Assembly: GCF_947179515.1 (NCBI RefSeq)
Contig: NC_067474.1
Span: 101,927,253-101,991,252, forward strand
DNA: 64,000 bases
Reading direction: 5' to 3'
Source: Apodemus sylvaticus
Lineage: Eukaryota > Chordata > Mammalia > Rodentia > Muridae
The notes beneath the pieces are model-generated. The model did no database searches. It was given only the letters and a program-made list of their open reading frames with translations, and had not been told where the DNA came from. A program made the translations under genes and the position numbers. Positions 1-10,146 of the stretch are shown here, piece by piece. Position 1 is the stretch's first letter, and each line of letters opens with the position of its first letter.

Positions 1-93
1 CCTCTACCCCTGCCTGTGTCTCTTCTGTCCATCTGTTGGCTGTGGGCAACAAGTTTATTTAAGCAAGAGCATTAAATGGAGAAGTTAGGATTT

Positions 94-96
<3 letters not shown>
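1..96. repeat. Tail of a truncated upstream array unit
   Basis: These bases match the last part of every complete unit, for example 4405-4500. The array therefore extends left of the window, and the copy number here is a minimum. No gene is present in this fragment. Confidence 0.9.

Positions 97-152
<56 letters not shown>
97..152. repeat. (CT)28 dinucleotide tract, unit 1
   Basis: A pure TC run of 56 bp on the + strand, followed directly by gcacagg. It is the most length-variable part of the unit and a plausible slippage or triplex-forming site. Confidence 0.97.
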
Positions 153-155
<3 letters not shown>

Positions 156-419
156 CAGGCACTTTCTCTTGATCTTGTGAACATCCCTGCACTGGGTGTA
201 AGTAGTCATCACAACAATAATCCTGGAAAGATCAAACCCCAAAGAGGAGTCACCTTAGACATCTTTCTGAAGTTTCCAGAAGAGAAGGAATGACATTAAA
301 GTACATAAGGTAGTGTGGGGCTTCTGGGCAATCAAAAGAAAACCTCTGGAAAAGCCTAGATACCTAGTCAAATAAATACTCAAAGGAAGCTGCTGCAAAG
401 AAGAAGACAACATTTGAAT

Positions 420-845
420 TCAGAATGGGAGAGAAAACGTGTGTTTATTTACAGAGGGAAGGTAGATGTCAAAAGGAGCAGAGACAGGCACACTGCACTG
501 AAGTACTGAGGGGCTGAGCCGGAGGCCATCTTCCAGAAGATGCCCTTTTGGTGTGGGTGAGGTTTGAGCAAAGGAAACAGGGAGGAGGAACCAGCCAGGA
601 GGAGGGCCATCTTCCTGGCTGAGGTCCAATTTGGCACTGGTCAGCAGAGCTCCTGAGAGGAGAGGGCAAGACTGCCCTGTCCCCTCTCTGGAAGTCTCTT
701 CCTGTCGGGGACCAGTTCTCCTCTTTGCCAAGTCCACTTTCTTTTTCTCCTCTCCTGCCCTGATAGCTGGAAGGGTCTGGAAACCCAAACACACCCAGAT
801 ACACAAAAAATGAAACCAAAGGAAAGGAAAGGGGAGAAGACAACA
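420..845. other. Unit 1 upstream flank, no gene seen
   Basis: This stretch, repeated in all units, has several short open frames on both strands. None has homology I recognise, and their conservation is explained by the array itself. Its right part (about 700-800) is also present in the edge copy at 54,805-54,905. Confidence 0.6.
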
Positions 846-960
846 GGAGAGGAGAGGAGAGGAGAGCAGGGGAGAGGAGAGGAGAGGAGAGGAGAGGAGA
901 GGAGAAGAGAGGAGAGGATGGGGGTAAGAGAGGAGAGGGGAAGGGAGAGGAGAGGAGAGG
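846..960. repeat. Purine GGAGA minisatellite, unit 1 (115 bp)
   Basis: Nearly pure purine pentamer repeat (GGAGA/GAGAG) on the + strand, with interruptions such as GAGCAGGGG and GATGGGGGT. Copies in the array measure 115, 130, 140 or 145 bp, so they change by 5-bp steps. Confidence 0.95.
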
Positions 961-1313
961 AAAAGAAAACCAAAGGAAAACTAACCAAGCAAAACTGCTG
1001 CTCTCCGGTCTGTGGAGCCTTCAAGGTTTCCCCAAAATATGTCCTCTGGCCAACAAGTTCCTTCTGGGTTAGATGGGTTAGATTTTCAGGCCACCACCAA
1101 TCTGCCGAATTCCTGCAGTCCCTACAGTCCAGTAGGTGAAGGAGGCCGAGAGAGGGGCAGGGGACCCTCAATCCCTGTCCGGAGTTGCTTGAGGAGTGGC
1201 CAAATGGCCTCCGCTGGAGTCAGCTCTGCTGCCGGCGCGCGCTCTCTCTGCTGCTCCCAGACTAGGAAGGAACCTCACCAGCAGGGCACAGTCAGCCAGA
1301 GCCCGAGAGCTCA

Positions 1314-1352
1314 GAGTGAACTATTAAAGCAGCACAAACTTCAGGCTCAATG
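1314..1352 (+). promoter_or_regulatory. Ifnz core promoter, unit 1
   Basis: A TATA-like TATTAAA lies at 1322-1328, 93 bp before the interferon ATG. This spacing resembles that in IFNA genes, with the cap site expected near 1350-1355. A single AAGTGA-type motif, GAGTGAAC (1314-1321), abuts it. The usual cluster of GAAANN interferon-regulatory-factor sites is not seen in the preceding 200 bp. A GAAA-rich stretch lies farther up at about 958-985. An ATG at 1350 falls at the predicted cap site. Confidence 0.6.
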
Positions 1353-1457
1353 GGAAGGCGGCCTTGGTCTCGCGCTCCCCCTGCGGGCGACATCCGCAAT
1401 CGTTCTGCTTCAGCATGCTGCCTGGACATCTATTCCTGGTGGGAGGAGCTATGCTGA
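1350..1457 (+). other. Overlapping upstream ORF in the Ifnz leader, unit 1
   Basis: ATG at 1350 opens a 35-codon frame that ends at TGA 1455-1457, 40 bp past the interferon start codon. If transcription starts upstream of 1350, this frame would compete with the main start. Its own context is weak (T at -3, G at +4). It is preserved in all twelve units. Confidence 0.4.
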
Positions 1458-1948
1458 GCCTCAGCACAGCCAGCTCACTTGATTGGGGTAAACCTTGGAG
1501 CCTGAGCCTGCAGCACCAAGAAACCATGAGCTTCTTGGCAGAGTTGAAAACCGTGCAGGCTCACCAGTGCCTGCGGGACAGAACCAATTTCCGATGTCCC
1601 TGGAAGAAAGGACCTCTCATCACTCAGGTGAAGCTGCAAGAAGCCACCAGTTGCTACTCCCAGGTGCTCAGGCAGGTCCTCCACCTCTTTGGCACAGAGG
1701 CCAGCAGAGCTGCCTGGCCAGAGAGGGCGCTTGATCAGTTCCTAACTAGCCTGTGGAGTGAGCTGGGAGTGCTGGAGAGAGCAAGAGAGCAGGGCCAGTC
1801 CTGTCCACTGCGTTTCGCCCTGGCCATCCGCATCTACTTCCTTGGGTTCTTCCGCTATCTGAAGGGAAAGGCACACAGCCCTTGTTCCTGGGAGATGGTC
1901 AGAGTACAACTGCAAGTGGACCTCTCAGCATTCCCACTGTCTGCGTGA
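1415..1948 (+). CDS. Ifnz: Interferon zeta (limitin)-like, unit 1
   Basis: Intronless type I interferon of 177 residues. It should be secreted and signal through the type I interferon receptor. The ATG at 1415 was chosen over the longer open frame because it begins a hydrophobic signal peptide (residues 1 to about 21, cleavage likely before LDWGK), lies 93 bp after the TATA box and has A at -3. Helical body follows, with Cys at 52, 61, 80, 130 and 157. Cys52 and Cys157 correspond to the conserved Cys29-Cys138 bridge of IFN-alpha. The Cys1 and Cys98 equivalents are absent (Leu22 replaces Cys1). The family C-terminal signature is visible: YF at 141-142, YL at 148-149, CSW at 157-159. No N-X-S/T site is present. 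Length and sequence fit mouse limitin (about 182 residues) from memory. An out-of-frame upstream ATG at 1350 overlaps the start. Confidence 0.93.
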   Translation: MLPGHLFLVGGAMLSLSTASSLDWGKPWSLSLQHQETMSFLAELKTVQAHQCLRDRTNFRCPWKKGPLITQVKLQEATSCYSQVLRQVLHLFGTEASRAAWPERALDQFLTSLWSELGVLERAREQGQSCPLRFALAIRIYFLGFFRYLKGKAHSPCSWEMVRVQLQVDLSAFPLSA

Positions 1949-2193
1949 AGGAGCCTCAAGAAGAGGAGAAGCTCCCTGCAGGAATGTCTGCTCTCCTCCC
2001 TTTCTGGATTCAAAGCAGACACTTGGATTGGGTTTTCGATTGGGATTAGGCACCAGGTGAAACGGGTCTGCATCGAAAAAGAACACGGAGTCTTTATGTC
2101 TTTCCCGGCTGTGCCCCCAAGAATCATATCGGGCACCATACCTAGTGAATGTTTGAAAGCAAAGTTGTATGTGTGCATTTCACTGTGTCTCTG

Positions 2194-2199
2194 AATAAA
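2194..2199 (+). terminator. AATAAA polyadenylation signal, unit 1
   Basis: AATAAA lies 246 bp past the stop codon, followed by a GT-rich stretch. The 3' UTR (1949-2193) contains no ATTTA element, unlike many cytokine mRNAs. Confidence 0.75.
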
Positions 2200-3253
2200 G
2201 GGGTGATTTCAGGTTTTCCTCACACATTTCAATTGCAGACGGGAGATTTGCAAAGGGCCACGGGTGTTGGAAATTGTGCATTTTTGCAGCCATGGTCTTT
2301 CAGGCTGGAGTGTGTTATAGCCATTATTTTGTGGTCACACGTTCTAGCTGCTCCCTGCTGTAAGCTGGGAACTCAAGACACTCACTCTGCAGCCAGAAGG
2401 CTGCCTAGGCTTCGCTCATTGAGAGGGCCCTAGGAAAGGATGTGAGCCCCTGCATGCGTGCTGGCATGGCTCTCCTGCAACTCTAGAAAGTAAGGATTGG
2501 GCCTTCTGGGTCCCTTCTGTGTACTTTGCACACATTGTGGAGGACGCAATGTGAGCTCAACTTGAAGAAGAAGATTCATAGGAGATGACCTGTTTTCAAG
2601 TTTTGGGCTGCTCTGTGACTTCGGAAGAAGCAGGGCCTTGACCAGACATAGGGGGAGCTCCTAGATGAAGTGTTGGGGAGAGTGTGGGGAGGAGGCATGG
2701 GCACAGAGGGCTCTGAGGGGCTTCAGAAACTCCATCTTGTGCATGAGGGGCCAGGAAGGCGAGGAAGGCCTCTCATGCACAAGATGGAGTCAGAGGGCAC
2801 CAAATGACCAAGGAGCCTTTCCTTCCCCTCCAGCGCCTTCCTCAGGGAGCCACAGGTGGGATGACAGGGTTGAGGTGGAGGTTCTCTGCCATCACAGGTC
2901 AGAAGTTCTGCTACCGGCCCACACACACACATTCATTCAGGCCTTCTTCCAGTCTGCAGTGGACAGTCTCCTGCTGCTTTCTGTGAGATACATTTCAGCC
3001 AGACCCCCAGGTTCCCCATTCCAATCCATCCACCCAAGGAAAGCAGAATTGCCAGGACAGGACACTAGGTTGACGTCCACCAACAAATCTTGGTGAGTCT
3101 GTTCACTATGAGCAAGCTTCTCTAGAAGTTCCTTCCTGCTGAAGGCTTCTGCACACAAAAGTCTTCCTCCTGTCCACTGGTTCCACTTTAGGCTGTGCCA
3201 GCACGATGGAGTGTGGCCCAGTGCAGAAACAGAAGCCTTGCCTTTGATCCTGC
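2200..3253. other. Spacer between Ifnz and pseudogene, unit 1
   Basis: About 1 kb without a recognisable gene. It contains the inverted repeat at 2729-2790 and a short CA run near 2923-2930. Open frames of 60-143 codons occur but have no signal peptide, domain or family resemblance. The part from about 2441 to 2510 reappears at the deletion junction of the edge unit (about 55,060-55,137). Confidence 0.6.
2729..2790. repeat. Inverted repeat with 24-bp arms, unit 1
   Basis: Arms at 2729-2752 and 2767-2790 are reverse complements with one mismatch, separated by 14 bp. The transcript could form a stable hairpin. The left arm is absent from units 8-12, so this structure arose, or was lost, within the array. 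Confidence 0.9.
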
Positions 3254-3762
3254 TTACTGCCTTTGTGTTCCCGACTGGAGCGTGATGCTGAGCTGCAGCA
3301 CAGCCAGCTCACTAGACAGGGCCACATCTCCGAGCCTGGGCCGAGCCCACGGGGAGACCCTGCGCTTATTAGGATACTTGAAAAGTGTGCCTCCTCACCA
3401 GTGCCTGGGGAACAGAACCTAGTTCCTAAGTCCCTGGAAGAAGGGAGTTCTCACCAAGTGAAGCAGAGAGAAGCTCTCTACTGCTCTGCCCTGATGCTCG
3501 TGCGGGGCTGCCTCCTCTTTGGCACAGAAGACAGCAGAGCTGTCTGGACAGAGAAGGTGCTCAGGCACCTCCTCACTAGTCTGGTGAGGGCCCTGCCAGG
3601 GCCACAGGGAGTCAGCAGAGCATGATCAGTCCTGTCTACCAACATCTGCCAGGGTCACATTTACCTACATCCTAGGAAGCTTCCAGCCCTTTCTCCTGGG
3701 ACGTTGTAAAAGCAGAAATGACACTAGCCTTTTCTTCTATTCCCAGTGCCCCGGTACAGTAG
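3254..3762 (+). pseudogene. Degenerate interferon-zeta pseudogene, unit 1
   Basis: Aligns by eye to the intact gene from the start codon into the 3' UTR. Shared blocks include the signal-peptide end (cagcacagccagctcact), the CACCAGTGCCTG block around Cys52 and CTCTTTGGCACAGA. The start codon position reads TTA (3254-3256). The frame is broken by small indels, stops occur at TAG 3420-3422 and TGA 3623-3625 in different frames, and about 25 bp is deleted before the CTCCTGGGA block. The residual 120-codon frame (3263-3625) still resembles interferon locally. It cannot encode a secreted interferon. Confidence 0.88.
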
Positions 3763-4497
3763 ATCCAGGGGGAGCAGAAGCTCCCTGCACTCAGGAGTCT
3801 CTGTGATAGGAAAGCACACTCCCTAACTCAACTCAAAGCAGACAGGCTGATTCCAGATGCAGCACCAGAAGGAAGGGCTCTCAGTCGAAATAGAAGGCAG
3901 GATTAAATGATGTTTCTTATGGTTGGTCCTGTTTCTTTTCTTTTGTTTTGTAACATCTTCTCGTCATACTTCTATCACAGTCAGCAGGCCACACCAGCTG
4001 AAGCAGCAGAGAATCTCATCAGGGCTGAACAGAAATTCCTGGAGCCTGAAGCATGATGGGAAAAGTTTGAGGCCACTGAGCTAAAGCCATTTGGCTGCTG
4101 AAAACATCTAACACCACTTGGGAGCATCTACCCTCCTCTGATTATTCAGTTCCGGGGGTCTGCGTGTGGGGTGGGAGATGCAGGAGTCCTTTAATTGATC
4201 AAAAGGCTGTATCAGCACTGGACCCGGGAGGACACCTCTCCTCTATGGTTTTATGTCCATTTCCCAGTCGGGAAGACCACACTACACTTTGCTGCCTTCC
4301 CCCTGAGCTGCTCTGAACTCCAATAGGCCAGCACCCATGGCCATTGTTATAGGCTTCTCACCCATGGGATCTTCTTCCTTCTCCACCTTCCTCTCTCTCC
4401 TGGACCTCTACCCCTGCCTGTGTCTCTTCTGTCCATCTGTTGGCTGTGGGCAACAAGTTTATTTAAGCAAGAGCATTAAATGGAGAAGTTAGGATTT

Positions 4498-4500
<3 letters not shown>
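3763..4500. other. Unit tail after the pseudogene, unit 1
   Basis: The first 130 bp or so still resembles the interferon 3' UTR (for example the block caaagcagaca near 3835). The rest has no gene I can support. A GT-rich, T-rich stretch lies at about 3925-3965. Confidence 0.55.

Positions 4501-4562
<62 letters not shown>
4501..4562. repeat. (CT)31 tract, unit 2
   Basis: Pure TC run of 62 bp followed by gcacagg. Confidence 0.97.
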
Positions 4563-4565
<3 letters not shown>

Positions 4566-5255
4566 CAGGCACTTTCTCTTGATCTTGTGAACATCCCTGC
4601 ACTGGGTGTAAGTAGTCATCACAACAATAATCCTGGAAAGATCAAACCCCAAAGAGGAGTCACCTTAGACATCTTTCTGAAGTTTCCAGAAGAGAAGGAA
4701 TGACATTAAAGTACATAAGGTAGTGTGGGGCTTCTGGGCAATCAAAAGAAAACCTCTGGAAAAGCCTAGATACCTAGTCAAATAAATACTCAAAGGAAGC
4801 TGCTGCAAAGAAGAAGACAACATTTGAATTCAGAATGGGAGAGAAAACGTGTGTTTATTTACAGAGGGAAGGTAGATGTCAAAAGGAGCAGAGACAGGCA
4901 CACTGCACTGAAGTACTGAGGGGCTGAGCCGGAGGCCATCTTCCAGAAGATGCCCTTTTGGTGTGGGTGAGGTTTGAGCAAAGGAAACAGGGAGGAGGAA
5001 CCAGCCAGGAGGAGGGCCATCTTCCTGGCTGAGGTCCAATTTGGCACTGGTCAGCAGAGCTCCTGAGAGGAGAGGGCAAGACTGCCCTGTCCCCTCTCTG
5101 GAAGTCTCTTCCTGTCGGGGACCAGTTCTCCTCTTTGCCAAGTCCACTTTCTTTTTCTCCTCTCCTGCCCTGATAGCTGGAAGGGTCTGGAAACCCAAAC
5201 ACACCCAGATACACAAAAAATGAAACCAAAGGAAAGGAAAGGGGAGAAGACAACA

Positions 5256-5385
5256 GGAGAGGAGAGGAGAGGAGAGCAGGGGAGAGGAGAGGAGAGGAGA
5301 GGAGAGGAGAGGAGAGGAGAGGAGAGGAGAAGAGAGGAGAGGATGGGGGTAAGAGAGGAGAGGGGAAGGGAGAGGAGAGGAGAGG
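5256..5385. repeat. GGAGA minisatellite, unit 2 (130 bp)
   Basis: 15 bp (three pentamers) longer than the unit 1 copy. Confidence 0.95.
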
Positions 5386-5738
5386 AAAAGAAAACCAAAG
5401 GAAAACTAACCAAGCAAAACTGCTGCTCTCCGGTCTGTGGAGCCTTCAAGGTTTCCCCAAAATATGTCCTCTGGCCAACAAGTTCCTTCTGGGTTAGATG
5501 GGTTAGATTTTCAGGCCACCACCAATCTGCCGAATTCCTGCAGTCCCTACAGTCCAGTAGGTGAAGGAGGCCGAGAGAGGGGCAGGGGACCCTCAATCCC
5601 TGTCCGGAGTTGCTTGAGGAGTGGCCAAATGGCCTCCGCTGGAGTCAGCTCTGCTGCCGGCGCGCGCTCTCTCTGCTGCTCCCAGACTAGGAAGGAACCT
5701 CACCAGCAGGGCACAGTCAGCCAGAGCCCGAGAGCTCA

Positions 5739-5777
5739 GAGTGAACTATTAAAGCAGCACAAACTTCAGGCTCAATG
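5739..5777 (+). promoter_or_regulatory. Ifnz core promoter, unit 2
   Basis: GAGTGAAC at 5739-5746, TATTAAA at 5747-5753 and upstream ATG at 5775, identical to unit 1. Confidence 0.58.
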
Positions 5778-5839
5778 GGAAGGCGGCCTTGGTCTCGCGC
5801 TCCCCCTGCGGGCGACATCCGCAATCGTTCTGCTTCAGC

Positions 5840-6373
5840 ATGCTGCCTGGACATCTATTCCTGGTGGGAGGAGCTATGCTGAGCCTCAGCACAGCCAGCT
5901 CACTTGATTGGGGTAAACCTTGGAGCCTGAGCCTGCAGCACCAAGAAACCATGAGCTTCTTGGCAGAGTTGAAAACCGTGCAGGCTCACCAGTGCCTGCG
6001 GGACAGAACCAATTTCCGATGTCCCTGGAAGAAAGGACCTCTCATCACTCAGGTGAAGCTGCAAGAAGCCACCAGTTGCTACTCCCAGGTGCTCAGGCAG
6101 GTCCTCCACCTCTTTGGCACAGAGGCCAGCAGAGCTGCCTGGCCAGAGAGGGCGCTTGATCAGTTCCTAACTAGCCTGTGGAGTGAGCTGGGAGTGCTGG
6201 AGAGAGCAAGAGAGCAGGGCCAGTCCTGTCCACTGCGTTTCGCCCTGGCCATCCGCATCTACTTCCTTGGGTTCTTCCGCTATCTGAAGGGAAAGGCACA
6301 CAGCCCTTGTTCCTGGGAGATGGTCAGAGTACAACTGCAAGTGGACCTCTCAGCATTCCCACTGTCTGCGTGA
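5840..6373 (+). CDS. Ifnz: Interferon zeta (limitin)-like, unit 2
   Basis: Encodes the same 177 residues as unit 1: signal peptide, Cys52/Cys157 pair and C-terminal CSW motif. The start is fixed by the ATG 93 bp after the TATA-like box. The gene is 4425 bp downstream of the unit 1 gene and in the same orientation. Identity down to the protein level argues for recent duplication or active conversion. Confidence 0.93.
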   Translation: MLPGHLFLVGGAMLSLSTASSLDWGKPWSLSLQHQETMSFLAELKTVQAHQCLRDRTNFRCPWKKGPLITQVKLQEATSCYSQVLRQVLHLFGTEASRAAWPERALDQFLTSLWSELGVLERAREQGQSCPLRFALAIRIYFLGFFRYLKGKAHSPCSWEMVRVQLQVDLSAFPLSA

Positions 6374-6618
6374 AGGAGCCTCAAGAAGAGGAGAAGCTCC
6401 CTGCAGGAATGTCTGCTCTCCTCCCTTTCTGGATTCAAAGCAGACACTTGGATTGGGTTTTCGATTGGGATTAGGCACCAGGTGAAACGGGTCTGCATCG
6501 AAAAAGAACACGGAGTCTTTATGTCTTTCCCGGCTGTGCCCCCAAGAATCATATCGGGCACCATACCTAGTGAATGTTTGAAAGCAAAGTTGTATGTGTG
6601 CATTTCACTGTGTCTCTG

Positions 6619-6624
6619 AATAAA
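6619..6624 (+). terminator. AATAAA polyadenylation signal, unit 2
   Basis: Lies 246 bp past the interferon stop codon, as in unit 1. Confidence 0.75.
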
Positions 6625-7153
6625 GGGGTGATTTCAGGTTTTCCTCACACATTTCAATTGCAGACGGGAGATTTGCAAAGGGCCACGGGTGTTGGAAATT
6701 GTGCATTTTTGCAGCCATGGTCTTTCAGGCTGGAGTGTGTTATAGCCATTATTTTGTGGTCACACGTTCTAGCTGCTCCCTGCTGTAAGCTGGGAACTCA
6801 AGACACTCACTCTGCAGCCAGAAGGCTGCCTAGGCTTCGCTCATTGAGAGGGCCCTAGGAAAGGATGTGAGCCCCTGCATGCGTGCTGGCATGGCTCTCC
6901 TGCAACTCTAGAAAGTAAGGATTGGGCCTTCTGGGTCCCTTCTGTGTACTTTGCACACATTGTGGAGGACGCAATGTGAGCTCAACTTGAAGAAGAAGAT
7001 TCATAGGAGATGACCTGTTTTCAAGTTTTGGGCTGCTCTGTGACTTCGGAAGAAGCAGGGCCTTGACCAGACATAGGGGGAGCTCCTAGATGAAGTGTTG
7101 GGGAGAGTGTGGGGAGGAGGCATGGGCACAGAGGGCTCTGAGGGGCTTCAGAA

Positions 7154-7215
7154 ACTCCATCTTGTGCATGAGGGGCCAGGAAGGCGAGGAAGGCCTCTCA
7201 TGCACAAGATGGAGT
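7154..7215. repeat. Inverted repeat, unit 2
   Basis: Same 24-bp arms and 14-bp loop as unit 1. Confidence 0.9.
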
Positions 7216-7678
7216 CAGAGGGCACCAAATGACCAAGGAGCCTTTCCTTCCCCTCCAGCGCCTTCCTCAGGGAGCCACAGGTGGGATGACAGGGTTGAGG
7301 TGGAGGTTCTCTGCCATCACAGGTCAGAAGTTCTGCTACCGGCCCACACACACACATTCATTCAGGCCTTCTTCCAGTCTGCAGTGGACAGTCTCCTGCT
7401 GCTTTCTGTGAGATACATTTCAGCCAGACCCCCAGGTTCCCCATTCCAATCCATCCACCCAAGGAAAGCAGAATTGCCAGGACAGGACACTAGGTTGACG
7501 TCCACCAACAAATCTTGGTGAGTCTGTTCACTATGAGCAAGCTTCTCTAGAAGTTCCTTCCTGCTGAAGGCTTCTGCACACAAAAGTCTTCCTCCTGTCC
7601 ACTGGTTCCACTTTAGGCTGTGCCAGCACGATGGAGTGTGGCCCAGTGCAGAAACAGAAGCCTTGCCTTTGATCCTGC

Positions 7679-8187
7679 TTACTGCCTTTGTGTTCCCGAC
7701 TGGAGCGTGATGCTGAGCTGCAGCACAGCCAGCTCACTAGACAGGGCCACATCTCCGAGCCTGGGCCGAGCCCACGGGGAGACCCTGCGCTTATTAGGAT
7801 ACTTGAAAAGTGTGCCTCCTCACCAGTGCCTGGGGAACAGAACCTAGTTCCTAAGTCCCTGGAAGAAGGGAGTTCTCACCAAGTGAAGCAGAGAGAAGCT
7901 CTCTACTGCTCTGCCCTGATGCTCGTGCGGGGCTGCCTCCTCTTTGGCACAGAAGACAGCAGAGCTGTCTGGACAGAGAAGGTGCTCAGGCACCTCCTCA
8001 CTAGTCTGGTGAGGGCCCTGCCAGGGCCACAGGGAGTCAGCAGAGCATGATCAGTCCTGTCTACCAACATCTGCCAGGGTCACATTTACCTACATCCTAG
8101 GAAGCTTCCAGCCCTTTCTCCTGGGACGTTGTAAAAGCAGAAATGACACTAGCCTTTTCTTCTATTCCCAGTGCCCCGGTACAGTAG
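7679..8187 (+). pseudogene. Interferon-zeta pseudogene, unit 2
   Basis: Same TTA at the start position, same frame breaks and same deletion as the unit 1 pseudogene. The lesions therefore predate amplification. Confidence 0.88.
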
Positions 8188-8922
8188 ATCCAGGGGGAGC
8201 AGAAGCTCCCTGCACTCAGGAGTCTCTGTGATAGGAAAGCACACTCCCTAACTCAACTCAAAGCAGACAGGCTGATTCCAGATGCAGCACCAGAAGGAAG
8301 GGCTCTCAGTCGAAATAGAAGGCAGGATTAAATGATGTTTCTTATGGTTGGTCCTGTTTCTTTTCTTTTGTTTTGTAACATCTTCTCGTCATACTTCTAT
8401 CACAGTCAGCAGGCCACACCAGCTGAAGCAGCAGAGAATCTCATCAGGGCTGAACAGAAATTCCTGGAGCCTGAAGCATGATGGGAAAAGTTTGAGGCCA
8501 CTGAGCTAAAGCCATTTGGCTGCTGAAAACATCTAACACCACTTGGGAGCATCTACCCTCCTCTGATTATTCAGTTCCGGGGGTCTGCGTGTGGGGTGGG
8601 AGATGCAGGAGTCCTTTAATTGATCAAAAGGCTGTATCAGCACTGGACCCGGGAGGACACCTCTCCTCTATGGTTTTATGTCCATTTCCCAGTCGGGAAG
8701 ACCACACTACACTTTGCTGCCTTCCCCCTGAGCTGCTCTGAACTCCAATAGGCCAGCACCCATGGCCATTGTTATAGGCTTCTCACCCATGGGATCTTCT
8801 TCCTTCTCCACCTTCCTCTCTCTCCTGGACCTCTACCCCTGCCTGTGTCTCTTCTGTCCATCTGTTGGCTGTGGGCAACAAGTTTATTTAAGCAAGAGCA
8901 TTAAATGGAGAAGTTAGGATTT

Positions 8923-8925
<3 letters not shown>

Positions 8926-8985
<60 letters not shown>
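8926..8985. repeat. (CT)30 tract, unit 3
   Basis: Pure TC run of 60 bp. Confidence 0.97.
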
Positions 8986-8988
<3 letters not shown>

Positions 8989-9678
8989 CAGGCACTTTCT
9001 CTTGATCTTGTGAACATCCCTGCACTGGGTGTAAGTAGTCATCACAACAATAATCCTGGAAAGATCAAACCCCAAAGAGGAGTCACCTTAGACATCTTTC
9101 TGAAGTTTCCAGAAGAGAAGGAATGACATTAAAGTACATAAGGTAGTGTGGGGCTTCTGGGCAATCAAAAGAAAACCTCTGGAAAAGCCTAGATACCTAG
9201 TCAAATAAATACTCAAAGGAAGCTGCTGCAAAGAAGAAGACAACATTTGAATTCAGAATGGGAGAGAAAACGTGTGTTTATTTACAGAGGGAAGGTAGAT
9301 GTCAAAAGGAGCAGAGACAGGCACACTGCACTGAAGTACTGAGGGGCTGAGCCGGAGGCCATCTTCCAGAAGATGCCCTTTTGGTGTGGGTGAGGTTTGA
9401 GCAAAGGAAACAGGGAGGAGGAACCAGCCAGGAGGAGGGCCATCTTCCTGGCTGAGGTCCAATTTGGCACTGGTCAGCAGAGCTCCTGAGAGGAGAGGGC
9501 AAGACTGCCCTGTCCCCTCTCTGGAAGTCTCTTCCTGTCGGGGACCAGTTCTCCTCTTTGCCAAGTCCACTTTCTTTTTCTCCTCTCCTGCCCTGATAGC
9601 TGGAAGGGTCTGGAAACCCAAACACACCCAGATACACAAAAAATGAAACCAAAGGAAAGGAAAGGGGAGAAGACAACA

Positions 9679-9793
9679 GGAGAGGAGAGGAGAGGAGAGC
9701 AGGGGAGAGGAGAGGAGAGGAGAGGAGAGGAGAGGAGAAGAGAGGAGAGGATGGGGGTAAGAGAGGAGAGGGGAAGGGAGAGGAGAGGAGAGG
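9679..9793. repeat. GGAGA minisatellite, unit 3 (115 bp)
   Basis: Same short form as in units 1, 4 and 8. Confidence 0.95.
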
Positions 9794-10146
9794 AAAAGAA
9801 AACCAAAGGAAAACTAACCAAGCAAAACTGCTGCTCTCCGGTCTGTGGAGCCTTCAAGGTTTCCCCAAAATATGTCCTCTGGCCAACAAGTTCCTTCTGG
9901 GTTAGATGGGTTAGATTTTCAGGCCACCACCAATCTGCCGAATTCCTGCAGTCCCTACAGTCCAGTAGGTGAAGGAGGCCGAGAGAGGGGCAGGGGACCC
10001 TCAATCCCTGTCCGGAGTTGCTTGAGGAGTGGCCAAATGGCCTCCGCTGGAGTCAGCTCTGCTGCCGGCGCGCGCTCTCTCTGCTGCTCCCAGACTAGGA
10101 AGGAACCTCACCAGCAGGGCACAGTCAGCCAGAGCCCGAGAGCTCA

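Noticed and set aside
641..1171. Long - strand frame rich in Ser, Leu and Pro across the minisatellite
   Set aside because: It is an artefact of the pentamer repeat. Its length changes with repeat number and it has no independent support.
1012..1482. 156-codon + strand frame over the promoter, repeated in all units
   Set aside because: It starts without ATG and spans the TATA box. Conservation is explained by the array, and there is no domain resemblance.
1364..1948. Longer 194-codon version of the interferon frame
   Set aside because: Its first codon is TTG, and the 17 extra residues are charged and do not form a signal peptide. The ATG at 1415 fits the family.
2665..3096. 143-codon frame in the spacer of units 1-7 (136 codons in later units)
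   Set aside because: No signal peptide, domain or homology. It runs across the inverted repeat and changes when the arm is lost.
3263..3625. 120-codon frame in the pseudogene as a possible new protein
   Set aside because: It starts downstream of a destroyed ATG, switches frame relative to interferon, and is best read as a relic.
8905..9126. Ser-Leu repeat frame over the CT tract
   Set aside because: Translation of a dinucleotide repeat, with length differing between units.
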